From Brotaphodocola catenula (GTDB lineage Bacteria > Bacillota > Clostridia > Lachnospirales > Lachnospiraceae): a stretch of 64,000 nt of DNA. Where the stretch lies: positions 124,001 through 188,000 of the forward strand of contig JAJEPU010000001.1 of the NCBI GenBank assembly GCA_020686985.1, given 5' to 3'. Under the pieces are notes generated by a model. That model saw only the letters and a program-made list of their open reading frames with translations. It was not told the origin of the DNA and did not search any database. Positions within the stretch are counted from its first letter, which is position 1. Each line of letters begins with the position of its first letter. The translations under genes and the position numbers were made by a program. Shown here piece by piece: positions 8,891 through 17,734 of the stretch.

Positions 8891-10249
8891 ATGATTGATC
8901 CGGTCAGACAGAGACAATTGGATGAGTTGAATACGGTGGAACTCTGCACGAGAATTCTGATGAATTCGAGAAATGAGCTTTATCTGAATATGCGTTATCT
9001 CGATGTCTCTTTGTGCAGTCTCGGATTTGAGGCGGTGCCGGGATGTGGGGGAATCGGGACGGACGGCTTTATCATTAATTATGATCCCGATTATCTGTGT
9101 GGTCTCTACAAGAGCGGGCGTGTGCATGTAAATCGCGCCTATCTCCATATGTTGCTCCATTGTCTGTTTTCGCATATGGATACGAGAGGAAAGAGAGAGA
9201 AAGAACTCTGGAATCTTGCATGTGACATTGCAGTGGAGTCGGTGATTGACGGAATCTACATGAAATGTTTGCACGTCGCAATGACGCCGTTTCGGATGGA
9301 CTGGTACGGGAGACTGAGAAAGAAACTTAAGGTTTTGAATGCGGAGGGCATCTACCGGGTTCTGAGAGAGGCGGATCTCAAAGACCAGCAGTATCGGAGA
9401 ATCGCGCAGGAGTTCTATGTCGACGATCACCGGTTCTGGAAATTGCCGGATGATGCGCCAAAGGACAGCATTGTGCGCCAGAATCAGTGGAGTGACAACC
9501 GGGACAAGATTCAGACCGAGATGGAGACGATGGGAAACCAGCAGGATGAGGACTCAAAGAGTCTTCTCGAGCAGGTTCAGGTTGAAAACCGGGAACGCTA
9601 CGATTACCGGCGGTTTCTGCGCCGTTTCTCTGTGCTTCGCGAGGAGATGCAGGTCGATCCGGATTCATTTGACTATATTTTTTATACGTATGGGCTGTCT
9701 CTTTATGGAAATATGCCCCTTGTTGAACCTCTTGAGTCGAAGGAGGTCAGCCGAATCGAGGATTTTGTGATCGTCATCGACACCTCGATGTCGTGTTCGG
9801 GGGATCTCGTGCGCCGGTTCCTTGAGGAGACTTACGATATTCTCTGTGAGTCGGACAGTTATTTTAAGAAGACGAACATTCACATCATCCAGTGCGATGA
9901 ACAGGTGCAGGAGGATCGCCTGATCACGAACCGCGAGGAGATGGAAGCCTACATGAAGGAGTTTACGGTGATCGGAAATGGCGGAACGGATTTTCGCCCG
10001 GCATTTGAGCATGTGAATCAGTTGGCGAATCAGGGAGCATTTCATCGGCTGAAAGGACTTTTGTATTTTACGGATGGAATGGGCATCTATCCGGTGAAGA
10101 AGCCGTTTTACGATACAGCTTTTGTGTTTGTCAAAGATCAGTATGTCGATATCTCTGTTCCACCGTGGGCAATCAAGCTGATTCTTGAGCCGGAGCAAAT
10201 TTTGGAGGAGAGAAAACATGTTTTGGGAAGTGGAGGAGAAGAATCATGA
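8891..10249 (+). CDS. VWA-domain protein with N-terminal metallopeptidase-like region (DUF2201-like)
   Basis: A 452-residue protein. The N-terminal half resembles the putative metallopeptidase domain often paired with VWA-like domains, but the usual HExxH reads HMLLH (residues 86-90, next His at 95), so the catalytic glutamate is missing and proteolysis is unlikely. The C-terminal half is a VWA domain with an intact MIDAS: DTSMS (297-301), GGTDFRP and YFTDG. The start ATG follows GGAGGGG. The stop overlaps the ATG of the AAA gene (ATGA), implying coupled translation and a complex with the ATPase, as in other MoxR-VWA pairs. Confidence 0.85.
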   Translation: MIDPVRQRQLDELNTVELCTRILMNSRNELYLNMRYLDVSLCSLGFEAVPGCGGIGTDGFIINYDPDYLCGLYKSGRVHVNRAYLHMLLHCLFSHMDTRGKREKELWNLACDIAVESVIDGIYMKCLHVAMTPFRMDWYGRLRKKLKVLNAEGIYRVLREADLKDQQYRRIAQEFYVDDHRFWKLPDDAPKDSIVRQNQWSDNRDKIQTEMETMGNQQDEDSKSLLEQVQVENRERYDYRRFLRRFSVLREEMQVDPDSFDYIFYTYGLSLYGNMPLVEPLESKEVSRIEDFVIVIDTSMSCSGDLVRRFLEETYDILCESDSYFKKTNIHIIQCDEQVQEDRLITNREEMEAYMKEFTVIGNGGTDFRPAFEHVNQLANQGAFHRLKGLLYFTDGMGIYPVKKPFYDTAFVFVKDQYVDISVPPWAIKLILEPEQILEERKHVLGSGGEES

Positions 10250-11751
10250 ATATCAAACGTGCAAAACAGGAAATTAAGGATACAATCGAGGCATACCTGG
10301 CGAAGGATGAGTACGGGGCATATGCGATTCCGTCAATTCGCCAGAGACCGATGCTTCTGATCGGACCTCCGGGAATCGGAAAAACGCAGATCATGGAGCA
10401 GATCTCTCAGGAGTGCCAGATTGGTCTTGTCGCATACACGATCACGCACCACACGAGACAGAGTGCGATTGGACTTCCGTTTATCGAGCACAAGAATTAC
10501 GGCGGAAAAGAGTATGCGGTGACGGAGTACACGATGAGTGAGATTGTCGCTTCGATCTATGATAAGATTGAGCAGACCGGACTCTCTGAGGGACTTCTGT
10601 TCATCGATGAGATCAACTGCGTATCGGAGACGCTTGCGCCGACGATGCTCCAGTTTCTTCAGGGAAAGACGTTTGGAAATCACAAGATTCCGCAGGGATG
10701 GATCATCGTTGCAGCGGGAAATCCGCCGGAGTACAACAAGTCGGTACGGGAGTTTGACATCGTGACGATGGATCGAATTCGACGAATGGATGTCGAGGCA
10801 GATCTCGGTGTCTGGATGGAGTATGCGGTGCGCGTAAATGTGCATCCGGCAATTCGTTCTTATCTGGGAATTCGCAAGGAGAATTTCTGTCGGATTGAGA
10901 CGACGGTCGATGGTCGGATTTTTGCGACTCCGCGAGGATGGGAGGATCTGTCGGAGCTGATCTGGATCTATGAGAAACAGGGCAAGAAGGTTGACCGCGA
11001 GCTTGTTGCAGAGTACATCCAGTTTCCGAAGATTGCGAAGGATTTTGCGAATTATCTGGAACTCTATTATAAGTATCAGAATGATTATCAGGTTGCTGAG
11101 ATTCTTGATGGAAAGATTTCGGAGCCGGTTGTGGAGAAACTTCAGAAAGCGCCTTTTGATGAGAAGATCAGCGTTGTCGGACTGCTCTTATCCGGACTCA
11201 ATGATGGCTTTCGTGAGGTTGTCCGGACGCAGGAGCGGATGCAGATTCAGATGAAGCAGATGAAGGAGCTTCAGATGTCGGGAGCGTTTGAGACGTCTGT
11301 GATTTCGGCAGTTCGCGTGTTTGCGGAAAAGGTTGAAGCCTTTCGTGCCGATTGGGAGAAGCGTCTTGCGGACGGGCTTCTCGCAAGAACCACGCTTTCT
11401 GATTGTCGGGCAGTCTCTGCAAAGATTGAGGCAGATCTTCAGGCGGTTCGCAGTGGGGACTTTGCAAACGGTGCAGAAGCCTGGGAGGCGATTCGCAAGC
11501 GTTTCGGAGCGGACAGCGATGCGTATGAGAATCTCGTGGATCAGAGTGGGGCGCGCCTTGAGCATGCGTTTGATTTCATGGAGGCGACATTTGGAGGAAG
11601 TCAGGAGATGGTGCTGTTTGTCACGGAGCTGAATACAGGATTTTACAGCGTGCAGTTCTTGCAGGAGTATGAGTGCGAGAGGTACTATGAGTATAATCGG
11701 AATCTGCTGTTCTCTGAGGAGGAGAAGGAGATAGGAAAATTACTTTCTTAG
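10246..11751 (+). CDS. MoxR-type AAA+ ATPase
   Basis: A 501-residue ATPase. Walker A GPPGIGKT is near residue 45, Walker B LLFIDEIN near 121, and the sensor segment VAAGNPPEYN near 157, as in the MoxR branch. After about residue 270 there is a long, mainly helical C-terminal extension that I do not recognise. It overlaps the VWA gene by four bases. MoxR ATPases usually remodel or activate partners through a VWA protein and metal binding; the target here is unknown and may be named by the LRR protein. Confidence 0.88.
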   Translation: MNIKRAKQEIKDTIEAYLAKDEYGAYAIPSIRQRPMLLIGPPGIGKTQIMEQISQECQIGLVAYTITHHTRQSAIGLPFIEHKNYGGKEYAVTEYTMSEIVASIYDKIEQTGLSEGLLFIDEINCVSETLAPTMLQFLQGKTFGNHKIPQGWIIVAAGNPPEYNKSVREFDIVTMDRIRRMDVEADLGVWMEYAVRVNVHPAIRSYLGIRKENFCRIETTVDGRIFATPRGWEDLSELIWIYEKQGKKVDRELVAEYIQFPKIAKDFANYLELYYKYQNDYQVAEILDGKISEPVVEKLQKAPFDEKISVVGLLLSGLNDGFREVVRTQERMQIQMKQMKELQMSGAFETSVISAVRVFAEKVEAFRADWEKRLADGLLARTTLSDCRAVSAKIEADLQAVRSGDFANGAEAWEAIRKRFGADSDAYENLVDQSGARLEHAFDFMEATFGGSQEMVLFVTELNTGFYSVQFLQEYECERYYEYNRNLLFSEEEKEIGKLLS

Positions 11752-11840
11752 GGAGTGTGTGGAGTGATAAGCTCCTCCGGAGCTTTGTCAGATATGCTTT
11801 ATAACTCAGAGATTTTTCATAAAAAAGGGAGAGAATAGCC

Positions 11841-12812
11841 ATGATATTTCACACAATAACAGGATTGGGGGAACTGACGTCTTTCCTGACTGCCACTGGG
11901 GATGTGGCGGAGACGAGTGCATCGGCGCTCACCGATATTTTGACGGCGACACCGGCTTCGGCGGAGATTCAGCAGGATCTTCAGCAGTTGAAGCCGAATG
12001 TGATTCTTGAGACAATTAAGGGGTGGACACCGGGACTTTTTGCTCTTGGTTACCGCCTTCTTGCAGCGGGTATCATCATGTTCATCGGAACGAGAGCTGC
12101 GCAGTTTGTCCGCAGTTTCTTAAAGAGAACATTTCAGCGAATGGATCTCGATCTGAGCGTCAGCAAGTTTTTGCTGTCCGTTGTGAATGCCGGAATCTAT
12201 GCGATTTTTGCATTCGTTGCTCTTGATAAACTCGGCGTTCCGTCGGCGTCAATCGTCGCCCTGCTCGGTTCTGCCGGTCTGGCAATCGGTCTCTCTCTTC
12301 AGGGAAGCCTCGGAAACGTCGCTGGCGGAATTCTGATTATGATGACGAGACCGTTCAAACTGCATGACTACATTGTATTTGGCGGTATGGAGGGAACGGT
12401 TCAGAGTATTGGTCTTGCCTATACGACACTGACGACTGTGGACAACAAGAAGATCACAATTCCGAACGGAAGTATTTCAAATGGAACGATTGTTAACGTG
12501 ACAGCTCAGGAGAAGCGCCGTGTGGATGTGTCGGTTGGAATCTCCTACGAGTCGGATCTGAAATTGGCGAAGAATGTGCTTCGCGAGATCTATGAGAATA
12601 ACGAGTGGATTCTCAAGGATGAGGATATTACCGTGTTTGTGTCAGAACTTGCAGACAGCGCTGTGATGATCGGTGCGAGAGGCTGGGTCAAAACTGCGGA
12701 TTATTGGAGTGCATACTTTGATATTACGGAGAAGATTAAGCTCGAGTTTGACCGTGCAGGAATTGAGATTCCTTATAACAAGATGGATGTGACGATCAAA
12801 AAAGGAAATTAA
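11841..12812 (+). CDS. mscS: Small-conductance mechanosensitive channel, MscS family
   Basis: A 323-residue membrane channel that releases solutes on osmotic downshock. It has an N-terminal extension (about residues 1-60), then transmembrane helices at about 65-85 and 110-130, and the glycine/alanine-rich pore helix (ALLGSAGLAIGLSLQGSLGNVAGG). The cytoplasmic beta domain follows (RPFKLHDYIVFGGMEGTVQSI, ITIPNGSISNGTIVN). Its own RBS (GGGAGAG) lies before the ATG. No link with the preceding AAA cassette is apparent. Confidence 0.93.
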   Translation: MIFHTITGLGELTSFLTATGDVAETSASALTDILTATPASAEIQQDLQQLKPNVILETIKGWTPGLFALGYRLLAAGIIMFIGTRAAQFVRSFLKRTFQRMDLDLSVSKFLLSVVNAGIYAIFAFVALDKLGVPSASIVALLGSAGLAIGLSLQGSLGNVAGGILIMMTRPFKLHDYIVFGGMEGTVQSIGLAYTTLTTVDNKKITIPNGSISNGTIVNVTAQEKRRVDVSVGISYESDLKLAKNVLREIYENNEWILKDEDITVFVSELADSAVMIGARGWVKTADYWSAYFDITEKIKLEFDRAGIEIPYNKMDVTIKKGN

Positions 12813-12844
12813 AGGCAAGAGAATAAAAAATTTTTCGTACACTC

Positions 12845-12873
12845 TTGCAAACAGGAAAAACATATGTTATATT
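12845..12873 (+). promoter_or_regulatory. Promoter of the dnaJ-like leader
   Basis: TTGCAA (12845-12850), a 17-bp spacer and TATATT (12868-12873). It starts 32 bp after the mscS stop and gives a leader of about 200 nt before the chaperone gene. Confidence 0.75.
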
Positions 12874-12892
12874 ACGAATAGAACATAATGAC

Positions 12893-12963
12893 AACGGGGC
12901 TGGAAATGAACGTGATGTCCACACATAGTGCGGACAGATATTCAGGAGAAAGCCCCGTTTCTT
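12893..12963 (+). promoter_or_regulatory. Structured RNA element in the dnaJ-like leader
   Basis: An outer stem ACGGGGCT/AGCCCCGT encloses an inner hairpin GTCCACAC/GTGCGGAC and unpaired conserved-looking segments. The 3' side continues as TTTCTT, a weak terminator tail. I compared it mentally with common riboswitch classes and found no match. A second hairpin (TGTACTCT/AGAGTACA, 13031-13055) lies just before the RBS. Confidence 0.5.
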
Positions 12964-13078
12964 ATAAAAAGTGAAAAGGTCATTATGAGCAGTTAGTTAT
13001 CAGGAAAAGATTTTAAACAAGAGATCAATATGTACTCTTGGAATCCGAGAGTACATCAATATCAGGTAGGTGATTAAG

Positions 13079-14074
13079 ATGGCAAAGAGAGATTATTATG
13101 AGATCCTTGGAATAGACAGAAGTGCGGATGCGTCCACGATTAAAAAGGCGTACCGAAAACTCGCAAAGAAGTACCATCCGGACAGCAATCCGAACAATGC
13201 AGAGGCAGCGGAGAAGTTTAAGGATGTGACCGAGGCATATGAGATCCTCAGCGATCCGGAGAAGAAGAAACTGTACGACCAATACGGTTCGGCAGCTTTT
13301 GACGGAACCGGTTCAGCAAACGGCGCAGGTGGCTTTGGCGGTGCAAACGGAGGCTGGCAGGAGTTCCATTTCAATGGCGGAAGCGGTGGAATGGATGATA
13401 TGTTTGGTGACATCTTCGGCAATATGTTCGGCGGTGGAAGCAGTCGAAAGAGCCGTGGATTCAGCGGTTTTAGCGGAGGTCACTTCGGCGGAGGTTTCGG
13501 TCAGGAGGGCTTTGGCGGAAGTCGTTCACGCCGTGGAAGTGATTTGACGGCGGAGATGACGATCAGTTTCGATGAGGCAGTCTCCGGATGCGACAAGATG
13601 GTCAACTTAAAGGGCGCAGACGGAAAGACCCACACGCTTCAGGTTCACATTCCGGCGGGCATTGAGAGTGGAAAATCGATTCGCCTGAAAGGAAAGGGCA
13701 ATCCTGGTAGTGGAAATGCCGAGGCAGGAGACCTTTTGATCAAGATGACGGTTCTTGACCGTGCCGGATTTGAACGCAAGGGCATGGATGTATACACGAC
13801 GGTCTCGATTCCGTTCACGACGGCAGTGTTTGGCGGAGAGGCAGTACTTCAGACACTTTCTGGAAGGGTTTCATGTAAGATTAAGCCGGGAACCCAGTCT
13901 GGCTCAAAGATTCGCCTGAGAGGAAAGGGCATCGTCTCAATGAAGGATGCTTCTGTGCACGGAGATCAATATGTGACGGTTCAGATTGAAGTGCCTCAGA
14001 ACTTAAGCCCGGAGGCAAAACAGAAACTGAGAGAGTTTGAGGAGATCTGTGCGGGAAGCAGAGTTACTTATTAA
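13079..14074 (+). CDS. DnaJ/CbpA-like co-chaperone (no zinc finger)
   Basis: A 331-residue Hsp40 protein. The J domain (residues about 4-68) carries the HPD motif in KKYHPDSNP, which stimulates DnaK ATPase. A Gly/Phe-rich region follows (about 75-155), then C-terminal substrate-binding domains with [21 protein letters not shown]. The four CxxCxGxG repeats of DnaJ are absent, so it is a type II (CbpA-like) protein. The ATG at 13079 was chosen over a GTG three codons upstream because AGGTAGG ends 8 bases before it. No dnaK or grpE is nearby. Confidence 0.9.
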   Translation: MAKRDYYEILGIDRSADASTIKKAYRKLAKKYHPDSNPNNAEAAEKFKDVTEAYEILSDPEKKKLYDQYGSAAFDGTGSANGAGGFGGANGGWQEFHFNGGSGGMDDMFGDIFGNMFGGGSSRKSRGFSGFSGGHFGGGFGQEGFGGSRSRRGSDLTAEMTISFDEAVSGCDKMVNLKGADGKTHTLQVHIPAGIESGKSIRLKGKGNPGSGNAEAGDLLIKMTVLDRAGFERKGMDVYTTVSIPFTTAVFGGEAVLQTLSGRVSCKIKPGTQSGSKIRLRGKGIVSMKDASVHGDQYVTVQIEVPQNLSPEAKQKLREFEEICAGSRVTY

Positions 14075-14154
14075 TTAATTTTTGAATATGAGTAGTTTTC
14101 GTAACTGTGAAGTTACGGAACAGTTACTGATTTTCCAGGATGGGAATAGTGAGA

Positions 14155-14199
14155 AGAGGACATAAAGTGGAACAAAATTCCAGATTATGTCCTCTTTTT
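14155..14199 (+). terminator. Terminator after dnaJ-like gene
   Basis: AGAGGACATAA pairs with TTATGTCCTCT across a 19-base loop, then TTTTT. Confidence 0.8.
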
Positions 14200-14379
14200 C
14201 CTTTTTGTGGGAGCATCCCGTGTCCGTGCTCCGGGGAAAGAGTGACACATTTAATTTATTTTGTTCAGAATAGACAGGAAAAATGGGAAATGCGTGGGAA
14301 TTTTACTTTATTTTGTAAGGGAAACCAGAAAAAGAGACCGTATTTCCCGTACAGTTGTGCGTGTGGCACACTATAATGC

Positions 14380-14408
14380 TTGACGAATTAAACTGTCGAT
14401 GTTACAAT
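14380..14408 (+). promoter_or_regulatory. Promoter in the opp leader
   Basis: TTGACG (14380-14385), a 17-bp spacer and TACAAT (14403-14408). It is the best promoter seen between the dnaJ terminator and the opp operon. Confidence 0.7.
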
Positions 14409-14418
14409 AAAAGACAGC

Positions 14419-14457
14419 GGCGAAGATTAGCTTCAGGCTATTATCTTCGCCTTTTTT
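14419..14457 (+). terminator. Strong hairpin terminator immediately after the promoter
   Basis: GGCGAAGAT pairs with ATCTTCGCC, followed by TTTTTT. It lies only about 10 bp after the -10 box, so it would release an RNA of roughly 45 nt or act as an attenuator for the opp genes. Confidence 0.75.
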
Positions 14458-14548
14458 CTTTCAGCAGGAGCAGATCTTGATATCTTTGTTTTCATATCAT
14501 CAGATGGAGATCAGATAACGGAACGATTTTGCAGAGGGAAGATGGAAA

Positions 14549-14629
14549 GTTACTGTTCAGAAGTAGGCATTTTTGGAACCGAAAGTGCCGTAAAATTCCA
14601 TTACTGGGCATGTGCGCGTGAACAGTAAC
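14549..14629 (+). repeat. GTTACTG/CAGTAAC palindromic repeat, copy A (81 bp)
   Basis: Perfect 11-bp terminal inverted repeats GTTACTGTTCA (14549-14559) and TGAACAGTAAC (14619-14629). Inside is the family's GGCA...TGCC hairpin (AGTAGGCATTTTT, then GAAAGTGCCG). The next 40 bp also resemble the inner part of the 132-bp form, so this copy may be rearranged. Confidence 0.8.
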
Positions 14630-14678
14630 GATGGAGATTTTGCCAGTTTGAAGTGCGTAGGATTGGTAGAATCTGTTT

Positions 14679-14806
14679 TATATGATAGGAAATTGCGTCC
14701 TATCATACAAAAACGCTCCGCGAGGATGCGCACTCGGCTCAGGGGAAGATGGTTGCCGAAGCAACCGCGCCTCGGCGCGAGAATGTGCCAGGGCACATTC
14801 TTTTTT
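14679..14806 (+). repeat. TATGATAGGA hairpin repeat, copy 1, ending in a terminator-like hairpin
   Basis: A perfect 10-bp inverted repeat TATGATAGGA/TCCTATCATA (14681-14707) is followed by a GC-rich segment and by GAATGTGCC/GGCACATTC plus TTTTTT (14781-14806). The second copy (22041-22111) shares both hairpins but lacks most of the middle. The terminator-like end lies only 30 bp before the oppA-like start codon. Confidence 0.75.
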
Positions 14807-14836
14807 ATGCAATAGAAAGGAAGGAGAATATTTGCA

Positions 14837-16777
14837 ATGAGAAAAAACACAGCACGTCTGGCAGCACTTGCGCTCGCATCAGCCATGGTACTGACTGCAT
14901 GCGGAGGAAGCTCCAGCCAGAATACCGGCAGTAATGACGGCGGAAACACAGATGCAGGAAATACATCTGCGATCAAGGATCTGGTAACTTATGAGGCTCC
15001 GATTCGTGAGCAGGAGGGATTCTTTATCCTGAACACGGAGAAGGCAGCAGATCTGAATGTACTGTGTAATATGTACTCTCCGCTTCTGGAGGTTGACGCT
15101 AACGGACAGCTTCGCGCAGCTGTTGCGAAAGAGTGGGGCACCGAGGACGGTGGTCTTACCTGGACCTTCAAACTCAGAGACGACGTAAAATGGGTAGACA
15201 TCAATGGAAATGAGAAAGCTGACTGTACTGCACAGGACTGGATCACCGCAATGGAGTGGATTTTAAACTTCCACAAGAACGGTGGAAACAACGCCTCTAT
15301 GCCTCTGGCACTGATTGAAGGCGCTGAGGACTACTACAACTACACGAAGGATCTCCCGGAGGCAGAGGCAAAGGCTCTCGACACTTCCAAGATGCTTGAG
15401 ATGGTTGGCATTGAGGCACCGGATGACTACACCCTGGTTTACCACTGCACAACGAACGCTCCGTATTTCGATACCGTGATGACTTCTGCATGCATGTACC
15501 CGATCTCTCAGGGTCTGATCGATGAGCTCGGCGTTGACGGCATGATCGGTATGACGAATGAGAACATGTGGTACAACGGACCGTACTTCGAGACCACCTT
15601 CACGATGAACAACGAGAAGATTCTCACGAAGAACGATTCTTACTGGGATAAGGATGCAACCCTGTTCGATACCGTTACGATCCGTATGGTCGATGCAACC
15701 CAGCAGTATCAGCTGTGGCAGAACGGCGAGCTTGACAACATCTCCCTGTCTGAGGCAGATTTGAGAACGATCTACGATGACGAGAACAACAAAGACCACG
15801 CATATCTGGCTGAGACCCGCCCGAAGAAGTTCTCCTATCAGATGCATTTGAACTATGCAAAGAACAACGAGGATGGAACTCCGGATACCAACTGGAATAC
15901 CGCAGTTGCAAACGAGGCATTCCGTCTTTCCCTGTACTATGGTCTGGACTTAACGAAGTACTGGTCAAGATCCAACTTCATCAACCCGCTCCACAACGAG
16001 AATGTGTGCTACACGATGAAGGGTCTGTTAAAGTACTCTGATGGAAGAGACTACACCGATAAGGTTCAGGAGCTTCTTGGCATGTCGGAGTCTGACGGTG
16101 AGCACATGAGAAGATACGACAAGGAGAAGGCTGAGGCTTACAAGAAGCAGGCAATCGAAGAGCTGACTGCTCAGGGCGTTACCTTCCCGATCCAGATCGA
16201 CTACTACATCGTTTCCGGTGACCAGAATGCTCTGGATACCCAGACGATCATGAAGCAGATCTTCTCTGAGTGCCTTGGCGATGACTATGTAAACTTCAAC
16301 ATCAAGACCTTCGTATCTAGCGTGACGAAAGAGGTTATTCAGCCGGGTATCCACTCCTACTACATCAGTGGATGGGGCGCAGACTACGGTGATCCGGCAA
16401 ACTTCCTCGATCAGGAGCGTTATGGCTATGACGGCGCTTACTACTCCAAGAACTACTCCAGAATCAATCAGGCAACTGATGAGAATCTGATTGCGACCTA
16501 CAAGGAGTTCTCTGACATGGTAGAGAAGGCTGGCGAGATCTGTGACGATATGGATCAGCGTTACGATGCATTTGCTGAGGCTGAGGCATATATGCTTGAG
16601 CATGCTCTGACGATCCCGGTTCAGTACGAGACCCAGTGGCAGTTGACGAAGGTCAATGATTACACCAAGATGAATGCGATGTACGGCGCCCAGAACTATA
16701 CTTACAAGAATTGGGAGACTTCTACCACTCCGTATACAACTGAGCAGTATGAGGCTTTTGCAGCGGAGGCGAAGTAA
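14837..16777 (+). CDS. Oligopeptide ABC transporter substrate-binding lipoprotein
   Basis: A 646-residue extracellular solute-binding protein of family 5 (OppA/DppA-like). The N-terminus is a lipoprotein signal with lipobox LTAC, cysteine at residue 22, then a Ser/Gly/Asn linker. The family signature appears around LNVLCNMYSPLLEVDANGQL and the late GWGADYGDPANFL. It captures peptides for the permeases encoded next. AAGGAAGGAG precedes the ATG. At 646 residues it is longer than typical OppA. Ligand specificity cannot be read from sequence. Confidence 0.93.
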   Translation: MRKNTARLAALALASAMVLTACGGSSSQNTGSNDGGNTDAGNTSAIKDLVTYEAPIREQEGFFILNTEKAADLNVLCNMYSPLLEVDANGQLRAAVAKEWGTEDGGLTWTFKLRDDVKWVDINGNEKADCTAQDWITAMEWILNFHKNGGNNASMPLALIEGAEDYYNYTKDLPEAEAKALDTSKMLEMVGIEAPDDYTLVYHCTTNAPYFDTVMTSACMYPISQGLIDELGVDGMIGMTNENMWYNGPYFETTFTMNNEKILTKNDSYWDKDATLFDTVTIRMVDATQQYQLWQNGELDNISLSEADLRTIYDDENNKDHAYLAETRPKKFSYQMHLNYAKNNEDGTPDTNWNTAVANEAFRLSLYYGLDLTKYWSRSNFINPLHNENVCYTMKGLLKYSDGRDYTDKVQELLGMSESDGEHMRRYDKEKAEAYKKQAIEELTAQGVTFPIQIDYYIVSGDQNALDTQTIMKQIFSECLGDDYVNFNIKTFVSSVTKEVIQPGIHSYYISGWGADYGDPANFLDQERYGYDGAYYSKNYSRINQATDENLIATYKEFSDMVEKAGEICDDMDQRYDAFAEAEAYMLEHALTIPVQYETQWQLTKVNDYTKMNAMYGAQNYTYKNWETSTTPYTTEQYEAFAAEAK

Positions 16778-16783
16778 TAAGAT

Positions 16784-17734
16784 ATGACAAAATACACAAT
16801 CAAACGACTGTTACAGTCACTTGTAACAGTCCTGGTTGTGGCAACGATTGTTTTCCTGCTCATGCGGATGCTTCCGACGGACTACTACTTTACAGAGGAC
16901 CAGGTCATGAAGCTCACGGAGGAACAGAAGAACGATCAGTTGTTAGCAGCCGGACTGTTAGATCCGATCGGACAGCAGTTGCTCCGCTTTTACGGACAGC
17001 TTCTGCATTTTGACTTCGGTGTTTCCCGTCGAATTCAGACGGGTGCTCCGGTTCTGAAGGTAATCGGAACGAAATTTGCGATTTCCATGCGTCTCGGATG
17101 TACCGCGCTGGTTATCGCCCTGATCATTGGTGTGTTCTTAGGCGTGATGCAGGCCCGTCACAAGGACCGCATTTTCGACCACATTGGAACGGCATACACC
17201 ATTTTTGTAAACGCAGTTCCGCCACTGGTATCCTACTCCCTCGTGCTTGCGTTCGGTGCTCATGTGCTGAACCTGCCGACGCTCTATTCCACGAGAAATG
17301 TTGGAAAATCCAGTATTCTGCCCATCGTCTGTCTCGCTCTGGCATCTATCGCTCACTATGCGCTGTGGACCAGACGTTACATGGTTGATGAGCTGAACAA
17401 AGATTATATCAAGCTCGCCCGCATCAAGGGCATGGCATTTAAGGACATCATGGTAAAGCATGTGCTCAAGAATGCATTTGTACCTCTGGTACAGTATATC
17501 CCGGCATCGTTCCTGATGACGATCAGTGGTTCTCTTCTGGCAGAGCGTTTCTTCTCTGTTCCGGGAATGGGCCCGCTTCTGACTGATGCCATCACCCGTT
17601 ATGATTTGAATGTGGTTCAGACCCTGGTAATCATTTATGCGGCTCTGGGAGTTCTGGGCGTGTTCCTCGGTGATGTGCTGATGATGCTTCTCGACCCGAG
17701 AATCAAACTGGCGGACAAAGGAGGCAGTCGATGA
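16784..17734 (+). CDS. Oligopeptide ABC transporter permease, OppB type
   Basis: A 316-residue inner-membrane permease. The N-terminus (YTIKRLLQSLVTVLVVATIVF) is the typical OppB first helix, and the binding-protein-dependent transport domain follows with about six helices. The EAA-like loop reads DYIKLARIKGMAFKDIMVKHVLKNA. It starts 7 bp after the binding-protein gene and overlaps the next permease gene by four bases. Confidence 0.94.
   Translation: MTKYTIKRLLQSLVTVLVVATIVFLLMRMLPTDYYFTEDQVMKLTEEQKNDQLLAAGLLDPIGQQLLRFYGQLLHFDFGVSRRIQTGAPVLKVIGTKFAISMRLGCTALVIALIIGVFLGVMQARHKDRIFDHIGTAYTIFVNAVPPLVSYSLVLAFGAHVLNLPTLYSTRNVGKSSILPIVCLALASIAHYALWTRRYMVDELNKDYIKLARIKGMAFKDIMVKHVLKNAFVPLVQYIPASFLMTISGSLLAERFFSVPGMGPLLTDAITRYDLNVVQTLVIIYAALGVLGVFLGDVLMMLLDPRIKLADKGGSR

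Noticed and set aside
14101-14127. GTAACTG...CAGTTAC inverted repeat as another member of the palindromic family
   Set aside because: The end sequence is GTAACTG, not GTTACTG, and no internal hairpin is shared; it is more likely a local hairpin after dnaJ.
14140-14376. 78-codon open frame after the dnaJ-like gene
   Set aside because: It contains the dnaJ terminator and has no RBS or protein-like pattern.
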